Source of the DNA: JADJNW01 sp964549655
GTDB lineage: Bacteria; Bacteroidota; Bacteroidia; Chitinophagales; Saprospiraceae
Reading direction: 5' to 3'
NCBI GenBank assembly: GCA_964549655.1
Contig: CAZJXN010000093.1
Span: 1 to 21,259 of the forward strand
DNA: 21,259 nucleotides
Both the position numbers and the translations under genes were made by a program. The notes below the pieces were generated by a model. That model saw only the letters and a program-made list of their open reading frames with translations. It did no database searches and was not told the origin of the DNA. Positions 1 through 6,770 of the stretch are shown here, piece after piece (the stretch's first letter is position 1; each line of letters opens with the position of its first letter).

Positions 1-29
1 GTTTGTAATAACTCCTGGTGACTTTTCAT
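1..29 (-). CDS. start of an antitoxin-like gene (partial, runs off the window)
   Basis: Only the first nine codons are visible: an ATG whose complement lies at 27-29, reading MKSHQELLQ. It begins two bases after the stop codon of the RelE/HigB-like toxin gene on the same strand. In HigB/Gp49-type systems of Bacteroidota the toxin comes first and a helix-turn-helix antitoxin follows closely, so this is probably the antitoxin. The visible residues are too few to show a domain; the assignment rests on position and spacing. Confidence 0.45.
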
Positions 30-31
30 GA

Positions 32-439
32 TTAGTTGTCTTTTGATGCAAAATATTTCAATTTTATAGCGCGCATTTCTTCTATTTTTCTATTTTGACG
101 CTTTACATCCTTCTTTAATTCTCCCAAAACAATAATTTTTCCCTCCATTATATCTTCAAATAAATAAACCCTTAATCTGCCTGCTTTTATTTCAAAATCT
201 CGATATATGTCATTTTTCTTACGTCCTTGAAGCTCTTTAAATTTGTCAGCAGGTAACCCCTGCCCTTGAGAAAGTAATTCAATAAGGGTTTGTATTTTGT
301 CCAAATCTTTTTGGTGATTACCTGCCTTCCGCATTTCCTCATAAGATGCTTCCAACAAACATTCGCCATTGACAAAAAGCTTATAAAATTGCTCTTCACG
401 ATCAGGTACTTCCATTAATTCTAACGCAAATATAGTCAT
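32..439 (-). CDS. RelE/HigB (phage Gp49-like) family toxin
   Basis: A 135-aa protein that looks like the toxin of a type II toxin-antitoxin pair; family members are mRNA interferases that act on the ribosome. The diagnostic part is the C-terminal half: a K-x-L-Q-G segment near residue 70, then a beta-strand stretch reading IYRDFEIKAGRLRVYLFED, then IIVLGELKKD and a lysine-rich terminal helix. This is the usual order in HigB/Gp49 proteins (substrate-sized basic surface, 'vyxf' strand, 'l..f.Kk'). The N-terminal IFALEL strand and acidic helix are also seen in Bacteroidota relatives, which favours the ATG at 437-439 over the internal one at 413-415. The next gene starts two bases downstream, as expected for a toxin-first operon. 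A perfect 7-bp inverted repeat lies just upstream. Family assignment is by recalled similarity; activity is not shown. Confidence 0.7.
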   Translation of the reverse strand: MTIFALELMEVPDREEQFYKLFVNGECLLEASYEEMRKAGNHQKDLDKIQTLIELLSQGQGLPADKFKELQGRKKNDIYRDFEIKAGRLRVYLFEDIMEGKIIVLGELKKDVKRQNRKIEEMRAIKLKYFASKDN

Positions 440-441
440 TT

Positions 442-461
442 AGTTTAGCTTTTACTAAACT
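442..461. promoter_or_regulatory. inverted repeat ahead of the toxin gene, candidate operator
   Basis: AGTTTAG at 442-448 and CTAAACT at 455-461 form a perfect 7-bp inverted repeat with a 6-base loop, three bases upstream of the toxin ATG. Toxin-antitoxin operons are typically autorepressed at palindromes in this place. On the plus strand it is followed by eight T residues, so it also has the shape of an intrinsic terminator, but no plus-strand gene ends here. On the minus strand a TATATTTG sequence (complement 427-434) overlaps the start codon and matches a Bacteroidota -7 box; its role is unclear. Confidence 0.4.
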
Positions 462-466
462 TTTTT

Positions 467-1702
467 TTACAAATCCGAAGTCATTAACAAATCCAAACTC
501 GTAGATTTTATTTGAAAACGCTCGCCGAGGTACTCGTTGGTGAGGCTGCCTTTGTAAGTATAAACGCCGTGCCGCAAACCGGAATTACTAAATAACAAAT
601 GCTCAATATTACCAACGCCGCTGGTTTTTAATAAAATAGGTGTCAAAATATTACTAATTGCAATAGAAGCTGTGCGGGACACGCGCGAAGCGATATTGGG
701 GACGCAATAGTGAATGACATCGTGTTTTATAAAAGTGGGTTTATCAATCGAAGTGACTTCCGACGTTTCAAACGTACCGCCTTGATCAATGCTGACATCA
801 ATAATCACCGCGCCGGGCTTCATTTTCATCACCATATCTTCGCTGACCACCATCGGGGTGCGACCTGTTTTAGAATGGATGGCACCAATGGCAACATCTG
901 CTGTAATCAATTCATTTATAAGGACAAACGGGTCAATAGCGGAAGTGTATAATTGTCTGCCGACTTGATTTTGGATGCGTTTGAGTTTGTAAATGTTATT
1001 ATCAAAAATACGGACTTCTGCGCCTAAGCCGAGTGCCGTGCGGGTCGCGTATTCTGCCACAATACCTGCGCCGAGTATCACCACTTTCGCACTGGGAACG
1101 CCTGAAATACCACCTAATAAAACGCCTTTCCCGCCGCCCGTTGTAGACATCAATTCTGCTGCCGTGAGCATCGCACTTAAACCTGCCAACTCACTCATAA
1201 TGCGCACCACTGGAAACGTATCTGACTCATCCTTAATGTATTCCATCGCTAAAGCGATGACGCGCTTATGCTTCAATTTATTGATATAATCTGCAGAAAT
1301 AATAGTCAGTTGTAAAGGAGAAATCAGAATTTGATTCGGGCGCATGTGGTCAATCTCTGCCAGCGTAGGCGGAGCAACTTTTAAAATCACATCCGCTTTG
1401 TAGACCTGTTCGGGGCTGTAAGCAATATCCGCGCCAGCTTCCGAGTAATCGCGGTCTTTGTAAAAGGCTTTATCACCTGCACCTTGTTCGATGATGATGC
1501 GGTGTCCGTTTGCCACGAGCGTTGCGACCGAAGAAGGCACAAGTGGCACGCGGTTTTCCTGTAAAATAATTTCTTTGGGAATGCCGATAAATAACTTATT
1601 CGACCTTGGCTGTACTTGCAGCGTCTCTGATTGGGTGAGGTATTGGCTCTGGCTCTCCGTCAGGGATTCCGGTATGGGAATGCGTTTTTCCTTCTCGCTC
1701 AT
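467..1702 (-). CDS. ald: alanine dehydrogenase
   Basis: A 411-aa enzyme of the alanine dehydrogenase/PNT family, which interconverts L-alanine and pyruvate plus ammonia with NAD in the cytoplasm. The family core starts at about residue 37 (IGIPKE) after an extension of some 35 residues rich in Ser, Glu and Gln. The substrate-binding Arg aligns with R51 (ENRVPLVP) and the Lys with K108 (ILKVAPP). The Rossmann nucleotide loop is GAGIVAEYATR at 211-221, and the late acidic motif SIDQGG is at 304-309 (Asp306), followed by HYCVPNIASR. One oddity: the catalytic His of the Mycobacterium and Phormidium enzymes (motif LHL) is a Gln here (LQL, Q131). The gene lies 74 bp downstream of tsaE on the same strand and may be co-transcribed. 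The identification is secure; strict substrate preference is not proven. Confidence 0.9.
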   Translation of the reverse strand: MSEKEKRIPIPESLTESQSQYLTQSETLQVQPRSNKLFIGIPKEIILQENRVPLVPSSVATLVANGHRIIIEQGAGDKAFYKDRDYSEAGADIAYSPEQVYKADVILKVAPPTLAEIDHMRPNQILISPLQLTIISADYINKLKHKRVIALAMEYIKDESDTFPVVRIMSELAGLSAMLTAAELMSTTGGGKGVLLGGISGVPSAKVVILGAGIVAEYATRTALGLGAEVRIFDNNIYKLKRIQNQVGRQLYTSAIDPFVLINELITADVAIGAIHSKTGRTPMVVSEDMVMKMKPGAVIIDVSIDQGGTFETSEVTSIDKPTFIKHDVIHYCVPNIASRVSRTASIAISNILTPILLKTSGVGNIEHLLFSNSGLRHGVYTYKGSLTNEYLGERFQIKSTSLDLLMTSDL

Positions 1703-1776
1703 AAAATCCTGCGCTTCTTGCGTGTTGAAAAGTTTTGCGTGCTATAAATGTAGTACATTTTGGAAATGCGCCACAT

Positions 1777-2208
1777 TCAAGCAACCAAAAATAACATTTT
1801 TCGGGTAGAATGGTCGAGTGTTTCGATTTTTATTCGCACGACTTCTTCTGGCAGCAAATCTTCAACCAATTCAGGCCATTCTATAAAGCAATAATTTTCA
1901 TCATATAATAAGTCTTCGATGCCAATATCGAGTGCTTCCTGTATATTTTTTAAACGATACAAATCAAGATGATGTAAAGTATGAATGTCGCCGAGATTTG
2001 TGCTGTAATAATATTCATTAATCAAAGAAAAAGTAGGACTGGTGACGGCTTCTTGCACCCCGAGTTGCTTGCAAATAGTTTGAATAAACGTGGTTTTACC
2101 TGCACCGATTTCGCCGTAGAATGCCATTTTGCGGCGGGCGGCGGCGAAGGTGAGCAGTTCAGTAGCAGCATGAGAAAGATCGGCAATTGCGTTGATGTGA
2201 ATTTCCAT
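1777..2208 (-). CDS. tsaE: tRNA threonylcarbamoyladenosine biosynthesis ATPase TsaE
   Basis: A 143-aa P-loop protein, normal length for TsaE. TsaE hydrolyses ATP while bound to the TsaB-TsaD heterodimer and is needed for turnover in forming t6A at position 37 of ANN-decoding tRNAs. The Walker A motif is GEIGAGKTT near residues 32-40. It is followed by the family signature VTSPTFSLINEY at about 55-66, HHLDLYRL at about 79-86, and the late FIEWPELVEDLLPE segment. The start ATG (complement 2206-2208) immediately precedes the first beta strand, EIHINA. The gene is followed by ald on the same strand. A TAATTTGC sequence just upstream is close to, but one base shorter than, a Bacteroidota -7 box. 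Confidence 0.93.
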   Translation of the reverse strand: MEIHINAIADLSHAATELLTFAAARRKMAFYGEIGAGKTTFIQTICKQLGVQEAVTSPTFSLINEYYYSTNLGDIHTLHHLDLYRLKNIQEALDIGIEDLLYDENYCFIEWPELVEDLLPEEVVRIKIETLDHSTRKMLFLVA

Positions 2209-2566
2209 ATAGATTGCAAATTAAAGCAATTTTTTTTCACTTTCTACAGCCCCTGATACATTAATTGGAACGCGGATGACGCGGATTTTTACCTGTTGAC
2301 ATCACTCCTGACTTTTTAAACGCAGAGACGGCTGATTTTTTTGCAGAGACGAATTAAATCATAAAAATCAAGGTTCAGACAGTTTCGGAAGATGTAGAAT
2401 GATTAAATAAACGATTTTAACGTTGACTTTTTTGAGAATGTGGCATCGCGAGAGGGATAGCAGCGGTTCCGTCCCGCAGGGCGGAAAGAGCGGATAGCCC
2501 GACCCGTAGGGACTCGCCCAAAAAACACAACTTTTCCCACCTTTTAGGCGTTCTATTAGGCTGCAA
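2209..2566. other. 358-base intergenic spacer between divergent tsaE and gyrB
   Basis: No open frame with coding character was seen on either strand. The left part is AT-rich and carries short direct repeats: ACGCGGAT twice at about 2270-2285, and a GCAGAGACG motif twice at about 2320-2350. The right part contains a GC-rich structured element (listed separately at 2448-2517). The last 50 bases hold the likely gyrB promoter region. Confidence 0.7.
2448..2517. repeat. GC-rich folded intergenic element (candidate structured RNA or repeat family)
   Basis: The element is much more GC-rich than the AT-rich DNA on either side and can fold into a closed junction. GCGAG at 2448-2452 pairs with CTCGC at 2513-2517. 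Inside, TTCCG at 2467-2471 pairs with CGGAA at 2482-2486 and CCC with GGG around a GCA loop. A second small hairpin, CCC-GTA-GGG, lies at 2503-2511. The short words GGGATAGCAGCGG and GCGGATAGCCC flank the first hairpin. I have a general recollection of similar 'GGATAGC...GGAGCGGATAGCCC' elements in intergenic DNA of many Bacteroidota, but cannot name a family. It lies 100 bp upstream of gyrB, so a leader or terminator role is possible. Confidence 0.5.
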
Positions 2567-2605
2567 TTGTGGAAAAATTGCTGCTCAAAATTTGGTAAAT
2601 TTTCG

Positions 2606-2613
2606 TATCTTTA
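2606..2613 (+). promoter_or_regulatory. candidate -7 box for gyrB
   Basis: TATCTTTA matches seven of eight positions of the Bacteroidota -7 consensus TAnnTTTG. It lies 4 bases before the first plausible ATG (2618). No good TTTG -33 box was found at the usual 17-20 base distance, so support is limited. If it is used, transcription would begin at or just before the start codon. Confidence 0.35.
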
Positions 2614-2617
2614 CAGG

Positions 2618-4594
2618 ATGGAAATGGTAAAAGAACTAGAGACAATGCCGACACAAAACGGCAATTATGACGCGAGTAATATTCAAGCACTCGAAGGATT
2701 GGAGGCGGTGCGAAAGCGCCCCGGAATGTACATCGGTAGCACGGACACGAAGGGTCTGCACCACTTGGTTTGGGAAGTAATTGACAACTCAGTAGATGAA
2801 TTTTTGGCAGGCTATTGCGATAAGATTGATGTGGTCATTCATCCCAATAATTCGATTACAGTCACAGACAATGGACGCGGAATTCCAACAGGGATACACG
2901 AAAAACTCAACAAATCGGCGCTGGAAGTGGTCATGACCGTGCTGCATGCAGGTGGTAAATTTGATAAAAATACCTACAAAGTCTCCGGCGGTTTGCACGG
3001 CGTGGGCGTGTCCTGCGTGAATGCACTCTCGATACACTTGCGCGCAGAGGTACACCGCGAGGGCAAGGTTTTTGAACAAGAATATTCGCAAGGGAAGCCG
3101 CTGTACGATGTGCGCCCGATTGGGGATTCTAAAAAAACTGGTACGATTATCACCTTCCAGCCGGACAGTGAGATTTTTGAAATATTAGAATATAAATACG
3201 ACGTACTCTCCCATCGGATGCGCGAAATGGCGTTTTTGAATAAAGGCTTGACGCTGAATTTGACGGACGAGCGCGAGCAGGAAGAGAACGGGGAATTCAA
3301 ATCAGAATCTTTTCACTCGGAAGGTGGCTTGAGAGAGTTTGTGCAATATTTGGATGCATCTAAAACCAAACTTTCGGAATCGCCTATTTACGTAAGTGGC
3401 AAAGAAGATGGCGTAGAGATTGAAGTGGCGATGCAATACAACACGTCTTACACGGAATTGGTGGCATCGTTTGTCAACAACATCAATACCCGTGAGGGCG
3501 GTACGCATGTGAATGGTTTTCGCATGGCAATCAATCGTGTGTTCAAGCGCTACGGCGATGATAATGGATATTTTAAAAAGCTAAAATTTACGCCAACCGG
3601 AGAAGATTTTCGGGAGGGTTTGACAGCAGTCATATCGGTGAAAGTGCCAGAACCACAATTTAAAGGTCAAACCAAAGGCGAGTTGGGGAATTCAGAAGTG
3701 ACGGGCATTGTATCCCGCTGCTTAGGCGATGCGTTGGGTACTTTTTTGGAAGAAAATCCGAAAGAAGCGAAGCGCATTATTGACAAAGTGATCAACGCTG
3801 GATTGGCGCGAGAAGCGGCACGCAAAGCCCGCGAAATGGTGCAACGCAAAAACGTGTTGACGGGCAGTGGTTTGCCGGGAAAATTGGCAGATTGTGCCAG
3901 CAAATCGCCGGAAGGTTCGGAATTGTTTTTGGTGGAAGGGGACTCTGCTGGTGGTACAGCCAAACAAGGGCGCGACCGTGCTTTTCAAGCGATTCTCCCG
4001 CTGCGAGGCAAGATTCTTAATGTAGAAAAAGCATTGGAGTACAAGATTTATGAAAATGAAGAAATCAAGAATATGTTCACCGCGCTCGGCGTGAGTATTG
4101 AAGAAAATACCGATGGCGACCGCATCTTGAATATTCTAAAATTGCGCTACCACAAGGTAGTCATCATGTGCGACGCCGACATTGACGGAAGTCACATTAC
4201 AACTTTGATTCTCACTTTTTTCTTCCGCTATATGCGTCCGCTCGTGGAGCAGGGTTACATTTACATCGCCACGCCGCCGCTATATCGGGTGGCAAAAGGC
4301 AAGGAATTCCGTTACTGCTGGAATGAAGTAGAACGCCGCGAAGCCGTGGAAGCCTACGCAAAAGGTGGTAACGAGTCGTCGGTAAAAATACAACGCTACA
4401 AGGGTCTGGGCGAGATGAATGCCGAGCAATTGTGGGAAACCACGATGAATCCTGATACCCGCATTTTGCGCCAAGTGTCTATTGACGATGCAACCGAAAC
4501 GGATCGCGTCTTTTCGATGCTGATGGGCGATGAAGTGCCGCCACGCCGCGCGTTTATTGAAGCCAACGCGAAGTATGCGAAGGTGGATGCGTAA
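2618..4594 (+). CDS. gyrB: DNA gyrase subunit B
   Basis: ATPase subunit of DNA gyrase, which with GyrA introduces negative supercoils. Counting from the ATG at 2618 it has 658 residues, near the usual 640-660 for Bacteroidota. The GHKL ATPase domain shows the N-box EVIDNSVDE (Asn57), DNGRGIP at 84-90, GGLHGVGVSCVNALS and the transducer-loop QTKGELGNSEV. The TOPRIM domain shows VEGDSAGG at 439-446, RGKILNVEKA and the metal-binding DADID at 519-523. The C-terminus has QRYKGLGEMN and ends with the GyrB-type RRAFIEANAKYAKVD. There is no large insertion of the gammaproteobacterial kind. Start choice is uncertain: an upstream ATG at 2567 would lie before the -7-like box, while ATGs at 2624 (with AGGA five bases before) and 2645 are alternatives. 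ParE is less likely from the C-terminal motif and overall length. Confidence 0.93.
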   Translation: MEMVKELETMPTQNGNYDASNIQALEGLEAVRKRPGMYIGSTDTKGLHHLVWEVIDNSVDEFLAGYCDKIDVVIHPNNSITVTDNGRGIPTGIHEKLNKSALEVVMTVLHAGGKFDKNTYKVSGGLHGVGVSCVNALSIHLRAEVHREGKVFEQEYSQGKPLYDVRPIGDSKKTGTIITFQPDSEIFEILEYKYDVLSHRMREMAFLNKGLTLNLTDEREQEENGEFKSESFHSEGGLREFVQYLDASKTKLSESPIYVSGKEDGVEIEVAMQYNTSYTELVASFVNNINTREGGTHVNGFRMAINRVFKRYGDDNGYFKKLKFTPTGEDFREGLTAVISVKVPEPQFKGQTKGELGNSEVTGIVSRCLGDALGTFLEENPKEAKRIIDKVINAGLAREAARKAREMVQRKNVLTGSGLPGKLADCASKSPEGSELFLVEGDSAGGTAKQGRDRAFQAILPLRGKILNVEKALEYKIYENEEIKNMFTALGVSIEENTDGDRILNILKLRYHKVVIMCDADIDGSHITTLILTFFFRYMRPLVEQGYIYIATPPLYRVAKGKEFRYCWNEVERREAVEAYAKGGNESSVKIQRYKGLGEMNAEQLWETTMNPDTRILRQVSIDDATETDRVFSMLMGDEVPPRRAFIEANAKYAKVDA

Positions 4595-4625
4595 GGCGGG
4601 AGGATAGGAAGATAGGATTTCTGAG

Positions 4626-4661
4626 AGACTTCCGAGATTTTAGGGATTTCGGAAGTCTTTT
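4626..4661 (+). terminator. intrinsic terminator of gyrB
   Basis: AGACTTCCGA at 4626-4635 pairs with TCGGAAGTCT at 4649-4658 (a stem of about ten pairs) around a 13-base loop, and the stem runs into a short T tract. It lies about 30 bp after the gyrB stop codon and before the next gene. Confidence 0.75.
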
Positions 4662-4676
4662 GTAAAATAATATTGT

Positions 4677-4976
4677 ATGGTAAATGATGCAGAATTAAAA
4701 GTTAAAATTTTTCGCTTGATTGATATGCAAGACGGCGAAATGTTACAAAGTTTGTATCAACTGCTGCTCAATAAGTTACAGCAGCAAAAGCTACATACTG
4801 GTAACTGGGCTTCATTGGAAGAAGGTTATCAGGCGATGGCAACGGCGGAGCAGAGCGAACGAGAAGCTAAATTTTTTAACACTTTTGGCGCATTAGAAAC
4901 GGAAGAAAGTGCAGAAGAATTGATAGAGACAATTCGGAATTCAAGGTATTCTACAGAACGACCGTTTGAATTATGA
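4677..4976 (+). CDS. putative antitoxin of a VapBC-like pair
   Basis: A small 99-aa acidic protein with no domain I can name. The first part (ELKVKIFRLIDMQDGEMLQSLYQLL) looks helical, like the short helix-rich antitoxins that precede PIN or RelE toxins in Bacteroidota. The middle (SLEEGYQAMATAEQSEREA) and the tail (ETEESAEELIETIRNSR) also look helical. The tail has the 'L...IR..R' character of antitoxin C-termini that wrap the toxin. The stop codon overlaps the start of the downstream PIN-domain gene by four bases (ATGA at 4973-4976), the classic toxin-antitoxin arrangement. Because the toxin is frameshifted, this antitoxin may be a relic without a current partner. The role is inferred mostly from context. 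Confidence 0.65.
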   Translation: MVNDAELKVKIFRLIDMQDGEMLQSLYQLLLNKLQQQKLHTGNWASLEEGYQAMATAEQSEREAKFFNTFGALETEESAEELIETIRNSRYSTERPFEL

Positions 4977-5397
4977 GCAAGTATTTGTTAGACACAGACA
5001 CTGCTATTTTTTACATGAAAGGGCGATACGAATTGGATAAAAAAGTTCGAGAAGTTGGCTTAGAAAATTGTTTTATTTCAGAAATCACAGTTGCAGAATT
5101 GAAATTTGGGGTAGAAAATAGCGCTGGTAATAGAAAAGAACAAAAGATTGCGGATACTATCACTTTATAGACAGTATTTATGTGGTTCCTATCATAACTT
5201 GTTTAGACATTTACGCGCAAGAGAAAACTCGTTTAAGAAAATTAGGAATTATGATAACTGATTTTGATTTGCTGATAGGCGCCAGTTCCATAGCAAATGA
5301 TATGTTTATCGCCACCAATAACGTCAAGCATTTTGAAAGATTACAAAATATAAAAATTGTTAACTGGGTCGAAGAATATCGTACTGCAAATCCATGA
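4973..5397 (+). pseudogene. vapC: VapC-like PIN-domain toxin, broken by a one-base frameshift
   Basis: Two adjacent frames together give one complete PIN-domain ribonuclease of about 140 residues, the normal length. The first (4973-5170) begins SKYLLDTDTAIFYMKG with the first acidic pair and contains the conserved Glu in EITVAELKFGVE. It then runs into a TAG stop at 5168-5170 after ...KIADTITL. The rest lies in the frame one base back: YHFIDSIYVVPIITCLDIYAQEKTRLRK, then the acidic motif ITDFDLLIGASSIAN and the closing FIATNNVKHFERL. Inserting a single T near 5158 would join the halves as ...KIAD-T-YHFIDSIYVVP. No X-XXY-YYZ slippery site is visible, so decay or a sequencing error is more likely than programmed frameshifting. 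VapC proteins cleave tRNA or rRNA; this copy is probably inactive. Confidence 0.8.
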
Positions 5398-5659
5398 CCA
5401 TTCAATCCTTCACCAGAGAATTAGGCGCCTTATATTTGAAACTTGAGTAGCTCGCGTTCAGTAAATTGGCACATTAACACATCAATTTTCCCCTCCATAA
5501 GGATTTTCTCAACTTTTTCTCGTATTTTTGCTATTATTAGTCAAATAGAGGCTACTTGTTTGATTACCTGATGATTACGATTTTAATAAATCATCAAAAA
5601 TCAAATCAAGCCCATCCTTTAATCCTACAAATTCCACCAAAGGCGGACAAGCAAGGCAT
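5394..5659. other. spacer with coding-like remnants
   Basis: This 260-base stretch has no intact gene but does not look random. On the plus strand an ATG at 5394 overlaps the vapC stop and opens an 18-codon frame, MTIQSFTRELGALYLKLE, ending at 5450. On the minus strand two short stretches look coding. One reads CPPLVEFVGLKDG and then LDLIFDDLLKS to a stop near 5575. The other reads VEKILMEGKIDVLMCQFTE and on to a stop near 5437. They could be leftovers of genes that flanked the broken toxin pair. None can be named. Confidence 0.35.
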
Positions 5660-6652
5660 ATGTTAAAAATTGGAGTGTTAGGTACGGGGCATTTGGGAAA
5701 AATTCACCTTAAGTGCATTCAACTCGCCAGCGAAACGTATGAACTCGTTGGCTTCTACGACCCGGATGACCGTGCTGCACAGCAAGTGATTGATACTTAC
5801 CAGATTACACGTTTTCGTACGCCACAAGAACTCTTTGCTGCCGTAGATGTCGTGGATATTGTGACGCCAACTACTACTCATTTTGAAATGGCAGTACAAG
5901 CAATCCGAGCCGGCAAGCATTTTTTTATTGAAAAACCCATCACCCGCACGGTCGAAGAAGCGGAAGAACTCATTAAACTCGCCCAAGAATTCAAAGTCAA
6001 AGCGCAAGTCGGACACGTAGAAAGATTCAACCCGGCGCTGTTGGCGTTGGAAGATATGGAACTCGACCCGATGTTTATTGAGGCGCATCGGCTGGCGGTT
6101 TTCAATCCACGTGGCACGGATGTTTCGGTGATTTTGGATTTAATGATTCATGATTTGGACATTGTGCTGAGTATCGTGAAGTCGGATGTGAAATTCATCA
6201 GCGCAAGCGGCGTAGCGGTGGCGAGTGAAACGCCTGATATCGCTAATGCGCGGATTGAATTTGAAAATGGTTGCGTGGCGAATTTGACGGCGAGTCGTAT
6301 TTCTCTAAAACAAATGCGAAAAGTGCGTTTTTTTCAAAAAGACGCGTACATCAGTCTGGATTTTCTAGAAAAACAGGCGCAAATCGTGCGTTTATACGAC
6401 CAAGATTCCGCGCATCTTCCTGCCGACGCGAATTTGATGGAGTTAGAAACTGCCAACGGGAAAAAATTAATTCACGTCTATATGCCTGAAATGGAGGCGG
6501 TAAACGCAATTAAGATGGAGTTAGAAAGTTTTGGACAGAGCATTTTGCAAAATACCACGCCCAAAGTGCCGTTAGAAGATGGGTATAAAGCGCTGAAAGT
6601 GGCACATGATATTGTAAAGGAAATAGAAAAACGAGCGGCGGTGTTGACGTAA
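5660..6652 (+). CDS. Gfo/Idh/MocA-family NAD(P)-dependent oxidoreductase
   Basis: A 330-aa sugar-dehydrogenase-type enzyme, typical length for the family. The N-terminal Rossmann domain has GTGHLG at 8-13 and an acidic residue ending the second strand (GFYDPDD). The EKP motif that closes the nicotinamide pocket is at 91-93. The C-terminal alpha/beta domain carries GHVERFNPA at 118-126 and DLMIHDLDIVL at 160-170, whose His164 is the likely catalytic base. The form of this last motif resembles GnnA-type enzymes, which oxidise the 3-hydroxyl of UDP-GlcNAc, but no GnnB aminotransferase lies next to it, so the substrate is unknown. It is followed by a lipoprotein and a polyprenyl sugar-phosphate transferase on the same strand, which fits nucleotide-sugar work for a surface glycan. 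The ATG at 5660 directly precedes the first beta strand. Confidence 0.85.
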   Translation: MLKIGVLGTGHLGKIHLKCIQLASETYELVGFYDPDDRAAQQVIDTYQITRFRTPQELFAAVDVVDIVTPTTTHFEMAVQAIRAGKHFFIEKPITRTVEEAEELIKLAQEFKVKAQVGHVERFNPALLALEDMELDPMFIEAHRLAVFNPRGTDVSVILDLMIHDLDIVLSIVKSDVKFISASGVAVASETPDIANARIEFENGCVANLTASRISLKQMRKVRFFQKDAYISLDFLEKQAQIVRLYDQDSAHLPADANLMELETANGKKLIHVYMPEMEAVNAIKMELESFGQSILQNTTPKVPLEDGYKALKVAHDIVKEIEKRAAVLT

Positions 6653-6655
6653 ATC

Positions 6656-6764
6656 GTGATTGGTGATTGGTGACTGGTTATTAGGAACTCGTTAATAGCG
6701 TTTTTACCAATTCACAAATCTCAGTTCACAAATTACCATTTACAAATCCCTATTCACCAATCAC
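6656..6764. repeat. degenerate 7-base tandem repeat arranged as inverted arms
   Basis: The left arm reads in 7-base steps GTGATTG, GTGATTG, GTGACTG, GTTATTA from 6656. The right arm also runs in 7-base steps (TTCACAA, ATCTCAG, TTCACAA, ATTACCA, TTTACAA, ATCCCTA, TTCACCA, ATCACAT) and ends at 6764. The outermost 11 bases are perfect inverted repeats: GTGATTGGTGA at 6656-6666 and TCACCAATCAC at 6754-6764. The arms fill almost the whole 118-base gap between the oxidoreductase and the lipoprotein gene. Confidence 0.8.
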
Positions 6765-6770
6765 ATTTGA

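Noticed and set aside
1596..1784. 62-codon minus-strand frame over the ald start region
   Set aside because: It overlaps the N-terminus of ald in another frame and the tsaE-ald gap; the composition is not protein-like and there is no recognisable motif.
5150..5170. programmed -1 frameshift in vapC
   Set aside because: No slippery heptamer or following hairpin is visible at the junction; simple mutation or sequencing error explains it better.
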